This document shows, piece after piece, positions 14,664 through 22,849 of a stretch of 36,673 nt of DNA (its first letter is position 1; the number at the start of each line of letters is the position of its first letter). The translations under genes were made by a program, and so were the position numbers. The stretch is from contig DXDD01000143.1 of assembly GCA_019115665.1 (NCBI GenBank), forward strand, positions 1 to 36,673, given 5' to 3'. The notes under the pieces are model-generated. The model did not search any database and was not told where the DNA came from. It was given only the letters and a program-made list of their open reading frames with translations. The stretch comes from Candidatus Eisenbergiella pullistercoris (GTDB lineage Bacteria > Bacillota > Clostridia > Lachnospirales > Lachnospiraceae).

Positions 14664-14706
14664 GTGTGTCTCCTGCCAATATCCGGTTCCGTTTTTAACT
14701 GAGACC

Positions 14707-14735
14707 AGTGTAACAAAAGAATGCGGAAAGGTCAA
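14707..14735 (-). promoter_or_regulatory. Promoter of the mini-ORF / GNAT leader
   Basis: Minus strand TTGACC, 17 bases, TACACT. The expected start is near 14700, giving a leader of about 35 bases before the mini-ORF ATG. Confidence 0.7.
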
Positions 14736-14754
14736 CCGGGTTTGGGAAAAAATC

Positions 14755-15498
14755 TTACCCCTCCTTCACCCGGTACAGCCACGCGTTTCCCTTCTTTCCC
14801 ACCCGCTCCACGGCTCCCGCGTCCGTCAGGATGGGAAGGGCGGACTGGGCAAGGGCGTTTCTGATGTGCGCCGCCTTCGCGAATTCCCGGAAGGTAAAGG
14901 GCTCCGCAAGGCCGTACGGGACGAACTGCATATAGTCCTGCGGGCAGTCGATGCACACTTCCTCCACGATCCGGGTGGGAATCCGGTCGAACCGGGTAGA
15001 GCCCTTCTTTTTATCCCGGCTCCAGCCGTTCAGCAGTCTGTATTCCTCCATATCAAGAAGCACCAGCTTCAGGCGCAGGCCGTCCCGGAGCAGATAGCGC
15101 CGGATCCGGTACAGCTCCTTAAAGGCCATGTAGGGATTTCCGGTCAGGGGGGATTTCCGGGGAGCGGACAGCTCGCCTGTCTCCTCGTCGATCCAGATCA
15201 GCCTTTTTTCATGGGGGATGGGATAGATGATAGTGACGGGGCAGAGAGGGAGAAAACGGTCCAGCTTCTCCCGCAGGCGGTCAAAGCTTCTGGTCTGGAT
15301 CTCCAGGATCTCTTCTCCGGTGCAGATATCCGCCACGCAGCCGCCGACGGAGATCTCATGGGTGCTCTCATCCGGCGCGTAATAATTTTTCAGGACGGCG
15401 TGGACCGTTTTTTCCGATAGCGTACCGATGCCGTTTCTCTCTCTGTCCTGTCCCACTATTTTTTCTTTTGCCAGGTTAAAACGTTTCTGATCGATCAT
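14755..15498 (-). CDS. Uncharacterised protein, possible PD-(D/E)xK nuclease fold
   Basis: 247 aa from the chosen ATG. I do not recognise a named family with certainty. Residues about 10-100 show GIGTLSEKTVHAVLKNYY, then HEISVGGCVADI, then EEILEIQTRSFDRLREKL. An alternating beta pattern with Asp in VADI and an ExQ in EIQT resembles the PD-(D/E)xK nuclease core, followed by a strand VTIIYPIP. The C-terminal 90 residues (FREFAKAAHIRNALAQSALPILTDAGAVERVG) look like a winged helix. There is no signal peptide or membrane helix. The longer start at 15558 would run across the darA promoter and has no SD, so 15498 is preferred, though its SD is also weak. Divergent from darA. Confidence 0.65.
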   Translation of the reverse strand: MIDQKRFNLAKEKIVGQDRERNGIGTLSEKTVHAVLKNYYAPDESTHEISVGGCVADICTGEEILEIQTRSFDRLREKLDRFLPLCPVTIIYPIPHEKRLIWIDEETGELSAPRKSPLTGNPYMAFKELYRIRRYLLRDGLRLKLVLLDMEEYRLLNGWSRDKKKGSTRFDRIPTRIVEEVCIDCPQDYMQFVPYGLAEPFTFREFAKAAHIRNALAQSALPILTDAGAVERVGKKGNAWLYRVKEG

Positions 15499-15544
15499 TT
15501 TGCTTTTTAATTCCGGATTATTCCGGATTTTATGCGAAAACCAT

Positions 15545-15573
15545 TTGCCATTTTCCATCCAAGTGATTATACT
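15545..15573 (+). promoter_or_regulatory. Promoter of darA
   Basis: TTGCCA, 17 bases, TATACT on the plus strand. The same bases read as TATAAT on the minus strand (15566-15571), so the -10 may serve both divergent genes; the minus -35 is poor. Confidence 0.65.
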
Positions 15574-15622
15574 TGAAGAAAAGCAGTTTTTGCCGTTTCA
15601 AGACGGCGGAAAGGAGTGCCCT

Positions 15623-15958
15623 ATGAAAATGATATTGACCATCGTGCGCAACGAGGATGCACCCCTGCTTCTCAGCGAGCTGAATGAAAAGAAGTATTAC
15701 GTCACAAAGCTCGCCACGACAGGCGGATTCCTGAAGAAGGGAAACACCACTCTGCTTCTTGGTATCGAAGACGAGAAGGTGGAGGAGGTCTGCGAGATCA
15801 TCCGGCAGCATTCCGGGAAGCGTCAGCAGATCATGTATACGCCGCCCGCACCCTCCAACGTTAACGTATATAATTCGGTATCCTCCGTTCCCATCAATGT
15901 TGAGGTGGGAGGCGCTACCATTTTCATCCTTCCTGTGGAAGAACAGCGCAAGGTCTGA
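15623..15958 (+). CDS. darA: Cyclic-di-AMP receptor DarA (PII-like)
   Basis: 111 aa from ATG 15623 (SD AAGGAG, 6-base spacer); the ORF-track start at 15500 adds 41 residues that cross the promoter. DarA (also called PstA or YaaQ) is a small trimeric cytosolic PII-like protein that binds c-di-AMP; its partner is unknown. Family features are MKMILTIVRNEDAPLLLSEL, the KLATTGGFLKKGNTTLLLGIED block (quoted in parts: KLATTGGFLKKGN and TTLLLGIED), and the C-terminal VGGATIFILPVEEQRKV. Monocistronic, ended by a strong terminator. Not to be confused with the phosphate permease pstA in this window. Confidence 0.93.
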   Translation: MKMILTIVRNEDAPLLLSELNEKKYYVTKLATTGGFLKKGNTTLLLGIEDEKVEEVCEIIRQHSGKRQQIMYTPPAPSNVNVYNSVSSVPINVEVGGATIFILPVEEQRKV

Positions 15959-15986
15959 AAGATAAAAAGCGAAACAGGCACATCAG

Positions 15987-16021
15987 AACGGCAGTCCGGA
16001 CAGCTTCGGACTGCCGTTTTT
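15987..16021 (+). terminator. Terminator of darA
   Basis: AACGGCAGTCCG / CGGACTGCCGTT, a perfect 12-bp stem with an 8-base loop, followed by TTT. Confidence 0.9.
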
Positions 16022-16037
16022 GTACGGTCGGCCGCCC

Positions 16038-17108
16038 TCAGCGCTCCGCCGTCAGGGCGTCGTACTCCGTCCGGATCCGTTCCGCGATCCGCGCCATCTT
16101 TTCCAGCCCGGAAGCATAATTTTCTCCGGTGACGCGGTAATGATCCTGCGCCATCTCCTCCACCATCCAGTGATTGATATCCTCGCTGAAATGAATGGGA
16201 TCCATATACAGATCCAGATCCAGGATCACATCCTCCTCATTCTGAAAATAATAGATCCTCACGTTGTCATACGAAAGGAGCCGTTCCATGGAAGCCTCCG
16301 CGGCATGCAGGCTCTGCTCCAGCTGTCCGCTCCGGATCATGTTGTCCCACCACAGAAGGGAATAGGGCGGATAAAAGAAGCAGAAGACCGTATCCGGATA
16401 GTCCCGCACCAGCTGTTCCAGAAGATCCACGTTCCCGTCGATGAAGGGCCGGTATTCCTCCGGCGTTTTTTCCTGGAGGATCTCCCGGGGCCTTCCGTAA
16501 TTCGCCAGAGCGTCCTCTCTGGAAAAGCTGTGGTACTGCGCCCAGTTATAGGAGGCTCCCTCGTCGTAGTCGTCCAGAAAGGTCTCCGCCAGCAGATAGG
16601 GAATGTCCTCAAAAATCACGTCCCCGTTCAGCAGATATTTGATATCCGTAAAGGGATTCTCATCGTACAGGTAAAGGGGCATGCTCTCATCCGGAAATTC
16701 CGTATCCGGGTCTCCCGAAAGGGCGAACAGGTCCAGGCTGTAAAACACATAATCCAGCTCTCTTTCCCGCGCGGCCATGCGGATATAATAATCCAGCTGG
16801 GCGGTCACGCCGGAGCTTTTGATGGCCTTGACGGACTGCGTGTCAAAGGCCTCGTCGAACCAGCGGTTGTTGAAATTTTCCGCCGTGGAGGAGCCCGCGA
16901 TCACGCTGTCATAGGAGAAGTTCTGAAGCGTTCCCGGCACCTGGTATTCTTTTTTCGTAAGCACCGCCTTCAGAGGGCCCAGGGGCTCGTGGTAATGAAA
17001 AAAAGGGTCGAACACGAACACCAGCCCGGCCGCCGCCAGAAGCAGGACGGCCGCCGTCAGAAAAAAGCGCCTGAGAAAGGTTTCATACATGCTGTTTTTC
17101 TTTTCCAT
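16038..17108 (-). CDS. SGNH-like membrane-anchored partner of MBOAT acyltransferase
   Basis: 356 aa. One N-terminal membrane anchor (about 14-34) and an extracytoplasmic domain. A GDSL/SGNH block I is seen in SVIAGSSTAENF (Gly72-Ser73-Ser74), and a block V Asp-His pair in MDPIHFSEDINHW near residue 310. Proteins of this layout (AlgJ/AlgX and relatives) transfer or hydrolyse acyl groups on exported glycans using acyl chains handed over by an MBOAT enzyme. The MBOAT gene lies immediately upstream (27-bp gap), which fits that pairing. The acceptor polymer is unknown. It is the last gene of the long leftward run. Confidence 0.75.
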   Translation of the reverse strand: MEKKNSMYETFLRRFFLTAAVLLLAAAGLVFVFDPFFHYHEPLGPLKAVLTKKEYQVPGTLQNFSYDSVIAGSSTAENFNNRWFDEAFDTQSVKAIKSSGVTAQLDYYIRMAARERELDYVFYSLDLFALSGDPDTEFPDESMPLYLYDENPFTDIKYLLNGDVIFEDIPYLLAETFLDDYDEGASYNWAQYHSFSREDALANYGRPREILQEKTPEEYRPFIDGNVDLLEQLVRDYPDTVFCFFYPPYSLLWWDNMIRSGQLEQSLHAAEASMERLLSYDNVRIYYFQNEEDVILDLDLYMDPIHFSEDINHWMVEEMAQDHYRVTGENYASGLEKMARIAERIRTEYDALTAER

Positions 17109-17135
17109 TGCAAAATCCGCTCCCGCCTTCTGCTG

Positions 17136-18692
17136 CTAAAAATTAAAATAAACAAAGGTGCTCACCCCGGACAGGGAGATCACGGACCAGACGAACAGAA
17201 CGGCAAGCCAGAGGGTGAAGCGGAAGCCGGCTGTGCCGCGTTCGATGATCTGCGCCGTGTTTTTCCGGGTAAGCAGGAAAAATCCGATCCCGAATACCAG
17301 GAGCATGGCGGCAAGCTGCGCGGCTCCTGCCAGGGAGGGCAGGACAAGAGAAAGCGCCTTTGTCACCACATAGATCTCCGTCGGCTCCATGGCCGCCGCC
17401 ATCTGAAAGAGCTGTCCGTCCGCCCGGAAGGAAAAAAGCCGGGAAAGAAGCAGGAAGCCGTCTCCGATGCTGTCCGCCCGGAAGAATACGAAGGCAAGGC
17501 AGACATAGGCGAAGGTGGCCGCCTGGCACAGACAGCGCACGGCCCGATTCCGGAACGAAGCTCCGCGCGGCGCAGCCTGCGCGCGGCTTCCGGCGCTGTC
17601 CGGCGATGCCGCTTCCGCGCGGCCGGCGTTCTTATCCCGCCGGGACGCGCCGCCAAGTCCGGCGGCGGCTACGCCGAGCCCGTGAAGGAAACCCCAGAAT
17701 ACGAAGGTCCAGCTGGCTCCGTGCCACAGGCCGCTCAAAAGGAAGGTGATCATGGTATTCAGAAAGGTACGGAGCCTTCCTTTTCTGCTCCCTCCCAGCG
17801 GAAAATACACGTAAGTCTGCAGGAAGCGGCTCAGGGTCATGTGCCAGCGTCTCCAGAAGTCCTTTACGGAAACCGCAAGGTAAGGGGAATTGAAGTTTTC
17901 CGGGATCTCGATCCCAAACAGCCTTCCTGCGCCGATGGCCATGTCGGAATAGCCGCTGAAGTCAAAGTACAGCTCCAGGGTATAGCCCACCGCCGCAAAA
18001 AGGGCCGCGGGAGCATCCAGGGAGGCGAGGTTCTCATAGCCGTAGTTCACGGCAAGGGCAAGCGTATCCGCAAGAAGCACTTTTTTCCCGAGGCCGATGG
18101 TAAACCGCATCACGCCCTTTGCAAAGCCTTCGGAAGAAAAGCGCCTTCTTCCGTAATCCTGAAACTGGGAAACCGTGGAGGCGTGCAGGACGATGGGGCC
18201 GGAGATCAGCGTGGGGAAAAAGGTCACGAAGCTGAGGTAATCCAGAAGCCCGCAATGGGACGCGTCCCCCCGGCAGCGGTCGATGAGGAAGGAAAGCTGC
18301 TGGAAGGTGAAAAAGCTGATCCCAAGCGGCAGCAGAAGCTCCTGTGCCGGCAGCTCTGTCCGGAAAAGGACGTTGATATTCTCCACAAAAAAATTATAGT
18401 ACTTGAAAACGCCCAGCGCCCCAATGTTGCCCGCACATCCGGCGATGAGAAGGATCCTCGCCGTCCGCGGCGTATTCTTTTTCGCCAGCAGGAGGCTCAC
18501 CCCGTAATTGAACAGGCAGCTTCCCAGCATGACCCAGAGAAAGCTCACATTGTACCAGGCATAAAACCACAGGGACATCCCGATGAGATATCCCTGTGCC
18601 AGTTTGAACCGCTTCAGCCTGTTGAGCAGATACCAGCCGGCCAGCGCCAGCGGCAGAAATACAAAAATAAAGAAATAGGAATGAAACTGCAT
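17136..18692 (-). CDS. MBOAT family O-acyltransferase (AlgI/PatA-like)
   Basis: 518 aa polytopic membrane protein that would move an acyl group across the membrane for O-acylation of a cell-surface glycan or teichoic-type polymer. Family motifs are YFDFSGYSDMAIGAGRLFGI (about 230-250), SVKDFWRRWHMTLSRFL and YVYFPLGGSRKG (about 275-300), and the active-site His in LSGLWHGASWTFVFWG (about 325). A polar, Ala/Arg-rich insert of about 45 residues (GLGGASRRDKNAGRAEAAS) follows, longer than usual. SD GGAGC lies 6 bases from ATG; 16 bp separate it from the sugar kinase. Confidence 0.92.
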   Translation of the reverse strand: MQFHSYFFIFVFLPLALAGWYLLNRLKRFKLAQGYLIGMSLWFYAWYNVSFLWVMLGSCLFNYGVSLLLAKKNTPRTARILLIAGCAGNIGALGVFKYYNFFVENINVLFRTELPAQELLLPLGISFFTFQQLSFLIDRCRGDASHCGLLDYLSFVTFFPTLISGPIVLHASTVSQFQDYGRRRFSSEGFAKGVMRFTIGLGKKVLLADTLALAVNYGYENLASLDAPAALFAAVGYTLELYFDFSGYSDMAIGAGRLFGIEIPENFNSPYLAVSVKDFWRRWHMTLSRFLQTYVYFPLGGSRKGRLRTFLNTMITFLLSGLWHGASWTFVFWGFLHGLGVAAAGLGGASRRDKNAGRAEAASPDSAGSRAQAAPRGASFRNRAVRCLCQAATFAYVCLAFVFFRADSIGDGFLLLSRLFSFRADGQLFQMAAAMEPTEIYVVTKALSLVLPSLAGAAQLAAMLLVFGIGFFLLTRKNTAQIIERGTAGFRFTLWLAVLFVWSVISLSGVSTFVYFNF

Positions 18693-18708
18693 TTGAAGCT
18701 CCGATCTG

Positions 18709-19671
18709 TTATCTGGATCCGATAAACCGCTCTACCTCGTCCGGCTCCGGCATGACGCGCAGCGCCCCTTTTCTGGTGGTGACGATGGAAGCCGCCGCGT
18801 TGGCGAAGGTCAGCATCTCTGACAGCCGTTCCTCATTCAGACCGTCCAGGCCGTATTTGAGCACAAAGTGCAGACAGCAGCCGCCGAAGGTGTCTCCCGC
18901 TCCCGTGGTCTCGATGGTCTCCTTCTGCAGGAAGGGAGCCTGCTCCACGCGAAGATCCTTATAATAGGCCCTGCTTCCGTCCTTTCCCATGGAAAGCAGG
19001 ATCAGCGGGATCTCATACTCTTTTCTGAGCTTCTCAATTCCTCTGTCATAATCCTCTTCTCCGGTGAACCACTGGATCTCGTTGTCGGAGATCTTCAGCA
19101 CGTCGCACTGGGAAAAGCCCCAGGCAGCCTGCTCCTTCGCATCCTCCAGGGATTTCCAGAGCGGCGGGCGCAGATTGGGATCGAAGGAAATGACAGCCCC
19201 GCTCTCCTTCGCCAGGCGGATGGCCTTCTTCGTGGCCTCCCGCACGCCCTCATGGGTCATGGAAAGGGTGCCGAAGTGAAACACCTTTCCGCTCCTTACC
19301 AGCTCTTCATCCACCTCGTCCGCGGTCAGCAGCATGTCCGCGCCGGGATTGCGGTAGAAGGAAAAATCCCTGTCCCCGTCCGCAAAGGTCTGCACGAAGG
19401 CCAGCGTGGTTCTCGCGTCCTCATCCACAATCAGGCCGGAGGTATCGATCCCCACCTCCTCCAGAACGGCTTTCAGCTTCAGGCCGAAGATATCCTTTCC
19501 CACCTTGCCGATGAAGGCCGTGGGATGGCCCAGCCTATTCAGCATGGCGAGCACGTTGCAGGGAGCGCCGCCCGGATTGGCCTCGAACAGCGTATTTCCC
19601 TGGGCGCTCTTTCCGTTATCCGTAAAATCGATCAGAAGCTCACCAAGCGTTACCACATCAAATTTTTTCAT
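18709..19671 (-). CDS. PfkB-family carbohydrate kinase, probable fructokinase
   Basis: 320 aa, standard length. It would phosphorylate fructose (or a related sugar) with ATP. The N-terminal VVTLGELLIDFTDNG and NPGGAPCNVLAMLNRLG are fructokinase-type sugar-binding motifs. The C-terminal PfkB signature TTGAGDTFGG (about 255-264) carries the catalytic Asp and anion hole. Within the run it follows a GDPD by 51 bp. A GH32 hydrolase that would release fructose is encoded about 7.5 kb away in another operon, which supports but does not prove a fructose role. Confidence 0.88.
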   Translation of the reverse strand: MKKFDVVTLGELLIDFTDNGKSAQGNTLFEANPGGAPCNVLAMLNRLGHPTAFIGKVGKDIFGLKLKAVLEEVGIDTSGLIVDEDARTTLAFVQTFADGDRDFSFYRNPGADMLLTADEVDEELVRSGKVFHFGTLSMTHEGVREATKKAIRLAKESGAVISFDPNLRPPLWKSLEDAKEQAAWGFSQCDVLKISDNEIQWFTGEEDYDRGIEKLRKEYEIPLILLSMGKDGSRAYYKDLRVEQAPFLQKETIETTGAGDTFGGCCLHFVLKYGLDGLNEERLSEMLTFANAAASIVTTRKGALRVMPEPDEVERFIGSR

Positions 19672-19722
19672 GATCCATACCCCTTTTTGCCGCCGCAGGC
19701 GGTTTTTTCTTATAGGAGTATT

Positions 19723-20772
19723 TTAACAGCATCTTCCGGAAAAGGAAACCTGTTTTTCCAGCCATTCGTTATATTTTCCAAGGCAGTTGGTCTTAAAGCC
19801 GTCGGTTCCGTTCCCGTTCATTTCCTCCCACCAGGAAGGAATGTCTCCCAGATTGGAGAATACCAGGATGCCTTTTTCATGCAGGAAATCCGTTTCCTTC
19901 GTTCCGTAGGTCCCGGCATTCAGGCCCACCTCATACAGATCCCATTCCTGCAGAAAAGGAAGGGTTTTGTCATTGAGGAAGCGGATATTCGCGCCGAGGC
20001 GCAGGCCGTCCGGTTTTCCATTCTCTCTGTAGAAATTCTGGATCTCCTGATTGACGCTGTCGATCCCGGAAAACAGGATGCAGCGGCGGGCCGTACCCGT
20101 ACTGCGGATCAGCCGGTCGGTTTCCTCGACCAGACCGTCCTCCTTGTATTCGATCTCCGCAAAAAAGCCCTCCGGCTGCGTATCCATCCATTTCAGGAAA
20201 TCCTCCAGCGGGATGTAATGATCCAGCCTGCCGTCCCGTTTCTTCAGGACCCGGTAGATATCGCAGTAATTTTCATGGAACCAGGAAAACATCCTCTCAA
20301 ATCGCTCTTCTGCCGGCAGTCCTTCAGATGCGGACAGAAGCTGCATCGCCCTCGCTCTGATGGTCTCCCGGTCGTCCAGATCCCATGGAAAATAACTGTA
20401 CAGTTCATTTGCAAGCCCTTCATCCGGAAAACAGTCCAGAAGATGCCCTGCAAAAGGAAGGGGAATCCGACATACCTGTTCCAGGGTCATTTCCCGGATG
20501 GAACGTTTTTCCGGCTCCGTACAGCCGCACATAACCCGCCCGAAGCCGGCGTCATGAGCGACCACGATCTTCCCGTCCGCCGTCCTGCGGATATCCATCT
20601 CAATTCCCTCGCAGCCTTTACGGACAGCACCCCAAAAGGCCGACATGGTATTTTCCGGGCCTGACCAGATATCTCCCCTGTGGGCTATCCTGGCCGGCCT
20701 GCGGAAAGAGGCGGCTTTTACGGCCGCCCCCTCGCTGCTTTCTTCTATTTCTTTTCTTATTTCTTTTCCCAT
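19723..20772 (-). CDS. Glycerophosphodiester phosphodiesterase (long form)
   Basis: 349 aa. GDPD enzymes cleave glycerophosphodiesters to glycerol-3-phosphate and an alcohol. Active-site elements are intact: IAHRGD with PENT (His31), GIEMDIRRTADG (Glu58, Asp60) and VVAHD (His73). It is about 100 residues longer than a minimal GDPD, with a helical insert (about 125-195, RAMQLLSASEGLPAEERFERM) before FFAEIEYKEDG. There is no signal peptide, so it is cytosolic. Its start overlaps the permease stop by 16 bp with SD GGAGCAGG, tying it to the transporter. Confidence 0.9.
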   Translation of the reverse strand: MGKEIRKEIEESSEGAAVKAASFRRPARIAHRGDIWSGPENTMSAFWGAVRKGCEGIEMDIRRTADGKIVVAHDAGFGRVMCGCTEPEKRSIREMTLEQVCRIPLPFAGHLLDCFPDEGLANELYSYFPWDLDDRETIRARAMQLLSASEGLPAEERFERMFSWFHENYCDIYRVLKKRDGRLDHYIPLEDFLKWMDTQPEGFFAEIEYKEDGLVEETDRLIRSTGTARRCILFSGIDSVNQEIQNFYRENGKPDGLRLGANIRFLNDKTLPFLQEWDLYEVGLNAGTYGTKETDFLHEKGILVFSNLGDIPSWWEEMNGNGTDGFKTNCLGKYNEWLEKQVSFSGRCC

Positions 20773-21602
20773 TCCTGCTCCTTCATATTTGTATGGATAT
20801 AGACTACCGCGGAAACCACGGAAAACAGGAAGATGATAACGGAAAGGGCTGCCGCCCGTTCATAGTGGAAGTTATTGAACAGGCTGTACAGGGCGATTCC
20901 CAGCATCTGCGGGTTGTTTCCGTCCATCAGGTAAGGGGTGGTAAAGGAACCAATGTTGCTCATGAAAATGAAGGTGATGGCAATGAATACATCCTTGTAG
21001 GTCAGTGGAAGGATCATGCTGAAGAACAGCTTCACCTTGCTGGCTCCCGCGTCCTGGGCCGCCTCGATGATGGAGTCCGGGATAGCGGACATGGCGGATG
21101 CCAGAAGCATGGTGGCAAAGGGGATGTTGAACCAGAGGTTCATCATGATCACGCCTTTTTCATTGTACATCAGCCCCAGCTGAAGATTCAGGCCGAAGAC
21201 CTGGCCGATCCGGTTGATGAGACCGGAATCCCGGATGATGGTGATCATTCCGTTGACGGCCACCAGGCCGGGAATGAACCGGGGCAGCAGGTACAGATTT
21301 CCGATCAGCCTGCTGACCCTGCTTTCGGAGAATCTCAGATACATGGCGAGCAGATAGGCGATCACAATACAGGCCGCCACGGTGATAATCACAATCTTCA
21401 GAGTATAGATGATATTGTTCACCTGAATGGGATCGGTGAAAAAGTAGATATAGTTGTCCAGGCCAATCCCGCCTTCCTCCAGCTGGAAGCTTCTTCCCAC
21501 GTTGCTGATGATGGGGAAAAGAACCACCACCATCAAAAGCAGCATGGAAGGAAGAACCAGGAGATAGGGAAGGATTTTGACGAATAAGCTTTTTTCTTTC
21601 AT
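20757..21602 (-). CDS. ABC transporter permease (solute importer, subunit 1)
   Basis: 281 aa from ATG 21602, which has SD AGGAGA 5 bases upstream; the ORF-track start adds 20 polar residues. Six hydrophobic segments, first at KILPYLLVLPSMLLLMVVVL. The coupling loop EAAQDAGASKVKLFFSMILP (about 200-220) is the binding-protein-dependent permease motif. With the second permease, ATPase and lipoprotein it makes a complete importer of the polyamine/iron/glycerol-phosphate class. Substrate unknown, but a GDPD overlaps its 3' end. Confidence 0.88.
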   Translation of the reverse strand: MKEKSLFVKILPYLLVLPSMLLLMVVVLFPIISNVGRSFQLEEGGIGLDNYIYFFTDPIQVNNIIYTLKIVIITVAACIVIAYLLAMYLRFSESRVSRLIGNLYLLPRFIPGLVAVNGMITIIRDSGLINRIGQVFGLNLQLGLMYNEKGVIMMNLWFNIPFATMLLASAMSAIPDSIIEAAQDAGASKVKLFFSMILPLTYKDVFIAITFIFMSNIGSFTTPYLMDGNNPQMLGIALYSLFNNFHYERAAALSVIIFLFSVVSAVVYIHTNMKEQEWEKK

Positions 21603-21636
21603 CGCTTTCTCCTGACTGTCAGATTTCCGTATCGGA

Positions 21637-22788
21637 TTATTCCAGCGTTCCGATTTCTGCATCCCACTTCTCGTTCAGCTGGCTTCCCAGGTCGCCGATG
21701 GCGCTGACGCGGAAGGATTCGATCTTCAGATCGGAGATGGTGGCGGTCAGTTCAGGATCCAGCTGGCCAAAGTCGATGACCGGAATGGCAGCCATGGAGT
21801 CCAGAGCGATATTCTGCGCTTCGGGAGTGAGCATGTAGTCCATGAAGGCATAGGCCGCGTCGTTCTGCGCGCCGATACTGGGCATGCCGAAGCAGACCGT
21901 ATTTCCGGTAAAAGCAGGCTCGATCTGAACCAGCTTGATGGATTCAGGCATGGTTCCCTGCTTCTGCTGGGAAAGCACCATGTCGGCCCAGGCGGGAGTC
22001 ATGTCAATCTCCTTGTTGGCAAGCAGATCCAGGGTTCCCTGGTTCTTGTTGGGATATACCACCTTGCCGGAGGACTGATACATGTAAGGGTGCAGCTCGG
22101 CCAGCAGCTCGAAGCCGGGTCCCCACTGCTCCATGTTCGCCTCGTCGGTGGAGGTCAGAGCGGATTCGTCCATGAAATTATATACGGAGGTCAGCACGAA
22201 GGAGGAGCCTGCTCCGCCGGATCCGGGGGTGTTGTAGGCAAAGCGTCCCGGATTGTCCTTAATCCACTGATAGAGTTCCTCAGCCGTAGTGGGGGGATTG
22301 GTCACCACTTCGGAGTTATAGGCAAGAAGCACGGTGGTTCCGCGGTAGGGAACCAGAAGATCGTTGCGGAAGCTCGCCGTTACCGTAAGATTGTCATAGT
22401 TGGAGAGCTTCTCCGTGTCGATGGGAACGAACAGATCCTCTCCGCCCTGTTCCAGATAGCTGGTAATGGACGCGTCGCTGACCTCCACCAGATCATAATC
22501 CGTTTTGGTCTGCCCTGCCTTCTTCGCCGCAACGATACGGTCGGTCAGTCCCTGCGCGCCGGTTCCGGAGGTGATGAACTCCAGCTTGGCCACGTAGCCC
22601 TCTTCGTTGGTCGCATTAAAGTTCTCAATCTGCTGCTCCAGCTGGACGCGCACATTGTCAGAGCCTTCCGCCCAGATCGTCACCGTCTTGTCGTCCGCTG
22701 CGGAAGCGGTGGAAGCCCCGCATCCCGCAAGAGTAGTTACCGTCATCGCCGCCATGAGCAGCACCGCTGCAATTTTTCTGAATTTCAT
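21637..22788 (-). CDS. Extracellular solute-binding lipoprotein of the importer
   Basis: 383 aa from ATG 22788 (SD GGAG, 8-base spacer); the listed ORF start overlaps the ATPase gene and lacks a signal. The signal peptide ends LAGC (Cys23). The mature protein is a two-lobed type 2 binding fold, with TVTIWAEGSDNVRVQLEQQI at the start, ITSGTGAQGLTDRIVAAK, LLAYNSEVVTNPPTTAEELY and the hinge region FMDYMLTPEAQNIAL near residue 325, as in family 1/PotD-YcjN-like binding proteins. Ligand not deducible by eye; a glycerophosphodiester is suggested by the neighbouring GDPDs. Confidence 0.87.
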   Translation of the reverse strand: MKFRKIAAVLLMAAMTVTTLAGCGASTASAADDKTVTIWAEGSDNVRVQLEQQIENFNATNEEGYVAKLEFITSGTGAQGLTDRIVAAKKAGQTKTDYDLVEVSDASITSYLEQGGEDLFVPIDTEKLSNYDNLTVTASFRNDLLVPYRGTTVLLAYNSEVVTNPPTTAEELYQWIKDNPGRFAYNTPGSGGAGSSFVLTSVYNFMDESALTSTDEANMEQWGPGFELLAELHPYMYQSSGKVVYPNKNQGTLDLLANKEIDMTPAWADMVLSQQKQGTMPESIKLVQIEPAFTGNTVCFGMPSIGAQNDAAYAFMDYMLTPEAQNIALDSMAAIPVIDFGQLDPELTATISDLKIESFRVSAIGDLGSQLNEKWDAEIGTLE

Positions 22789-22849
22789 GTTTTTTTCTCC
22801 TTTTCCTTTTGTTTGTATCAGATTATACAGATGGCATGGCTTTCTTTTT

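Noticed and set aside
16020-18725. 901-aa plus-strand ORF
   Set aside because: It lies wholly antisense to the SGNH and MBOAT genes, is rich in Arg/Gly/Pro/His with no domain pattern, and arises from the GC-biased third positions of the real genes.
19689-19708. CCGCC-GCA-GGCGG then TTTTTT on the plus strand
   Set aside because: The T tract is on the wrong strand for the leftward operon and the stem is only 5 bp.
18868-20664. 598-aa plus-strand ORF
   Set aside because: Antisense shadow of the sugar kinase and long GDPD, both of which have intact motifs and SD sites.
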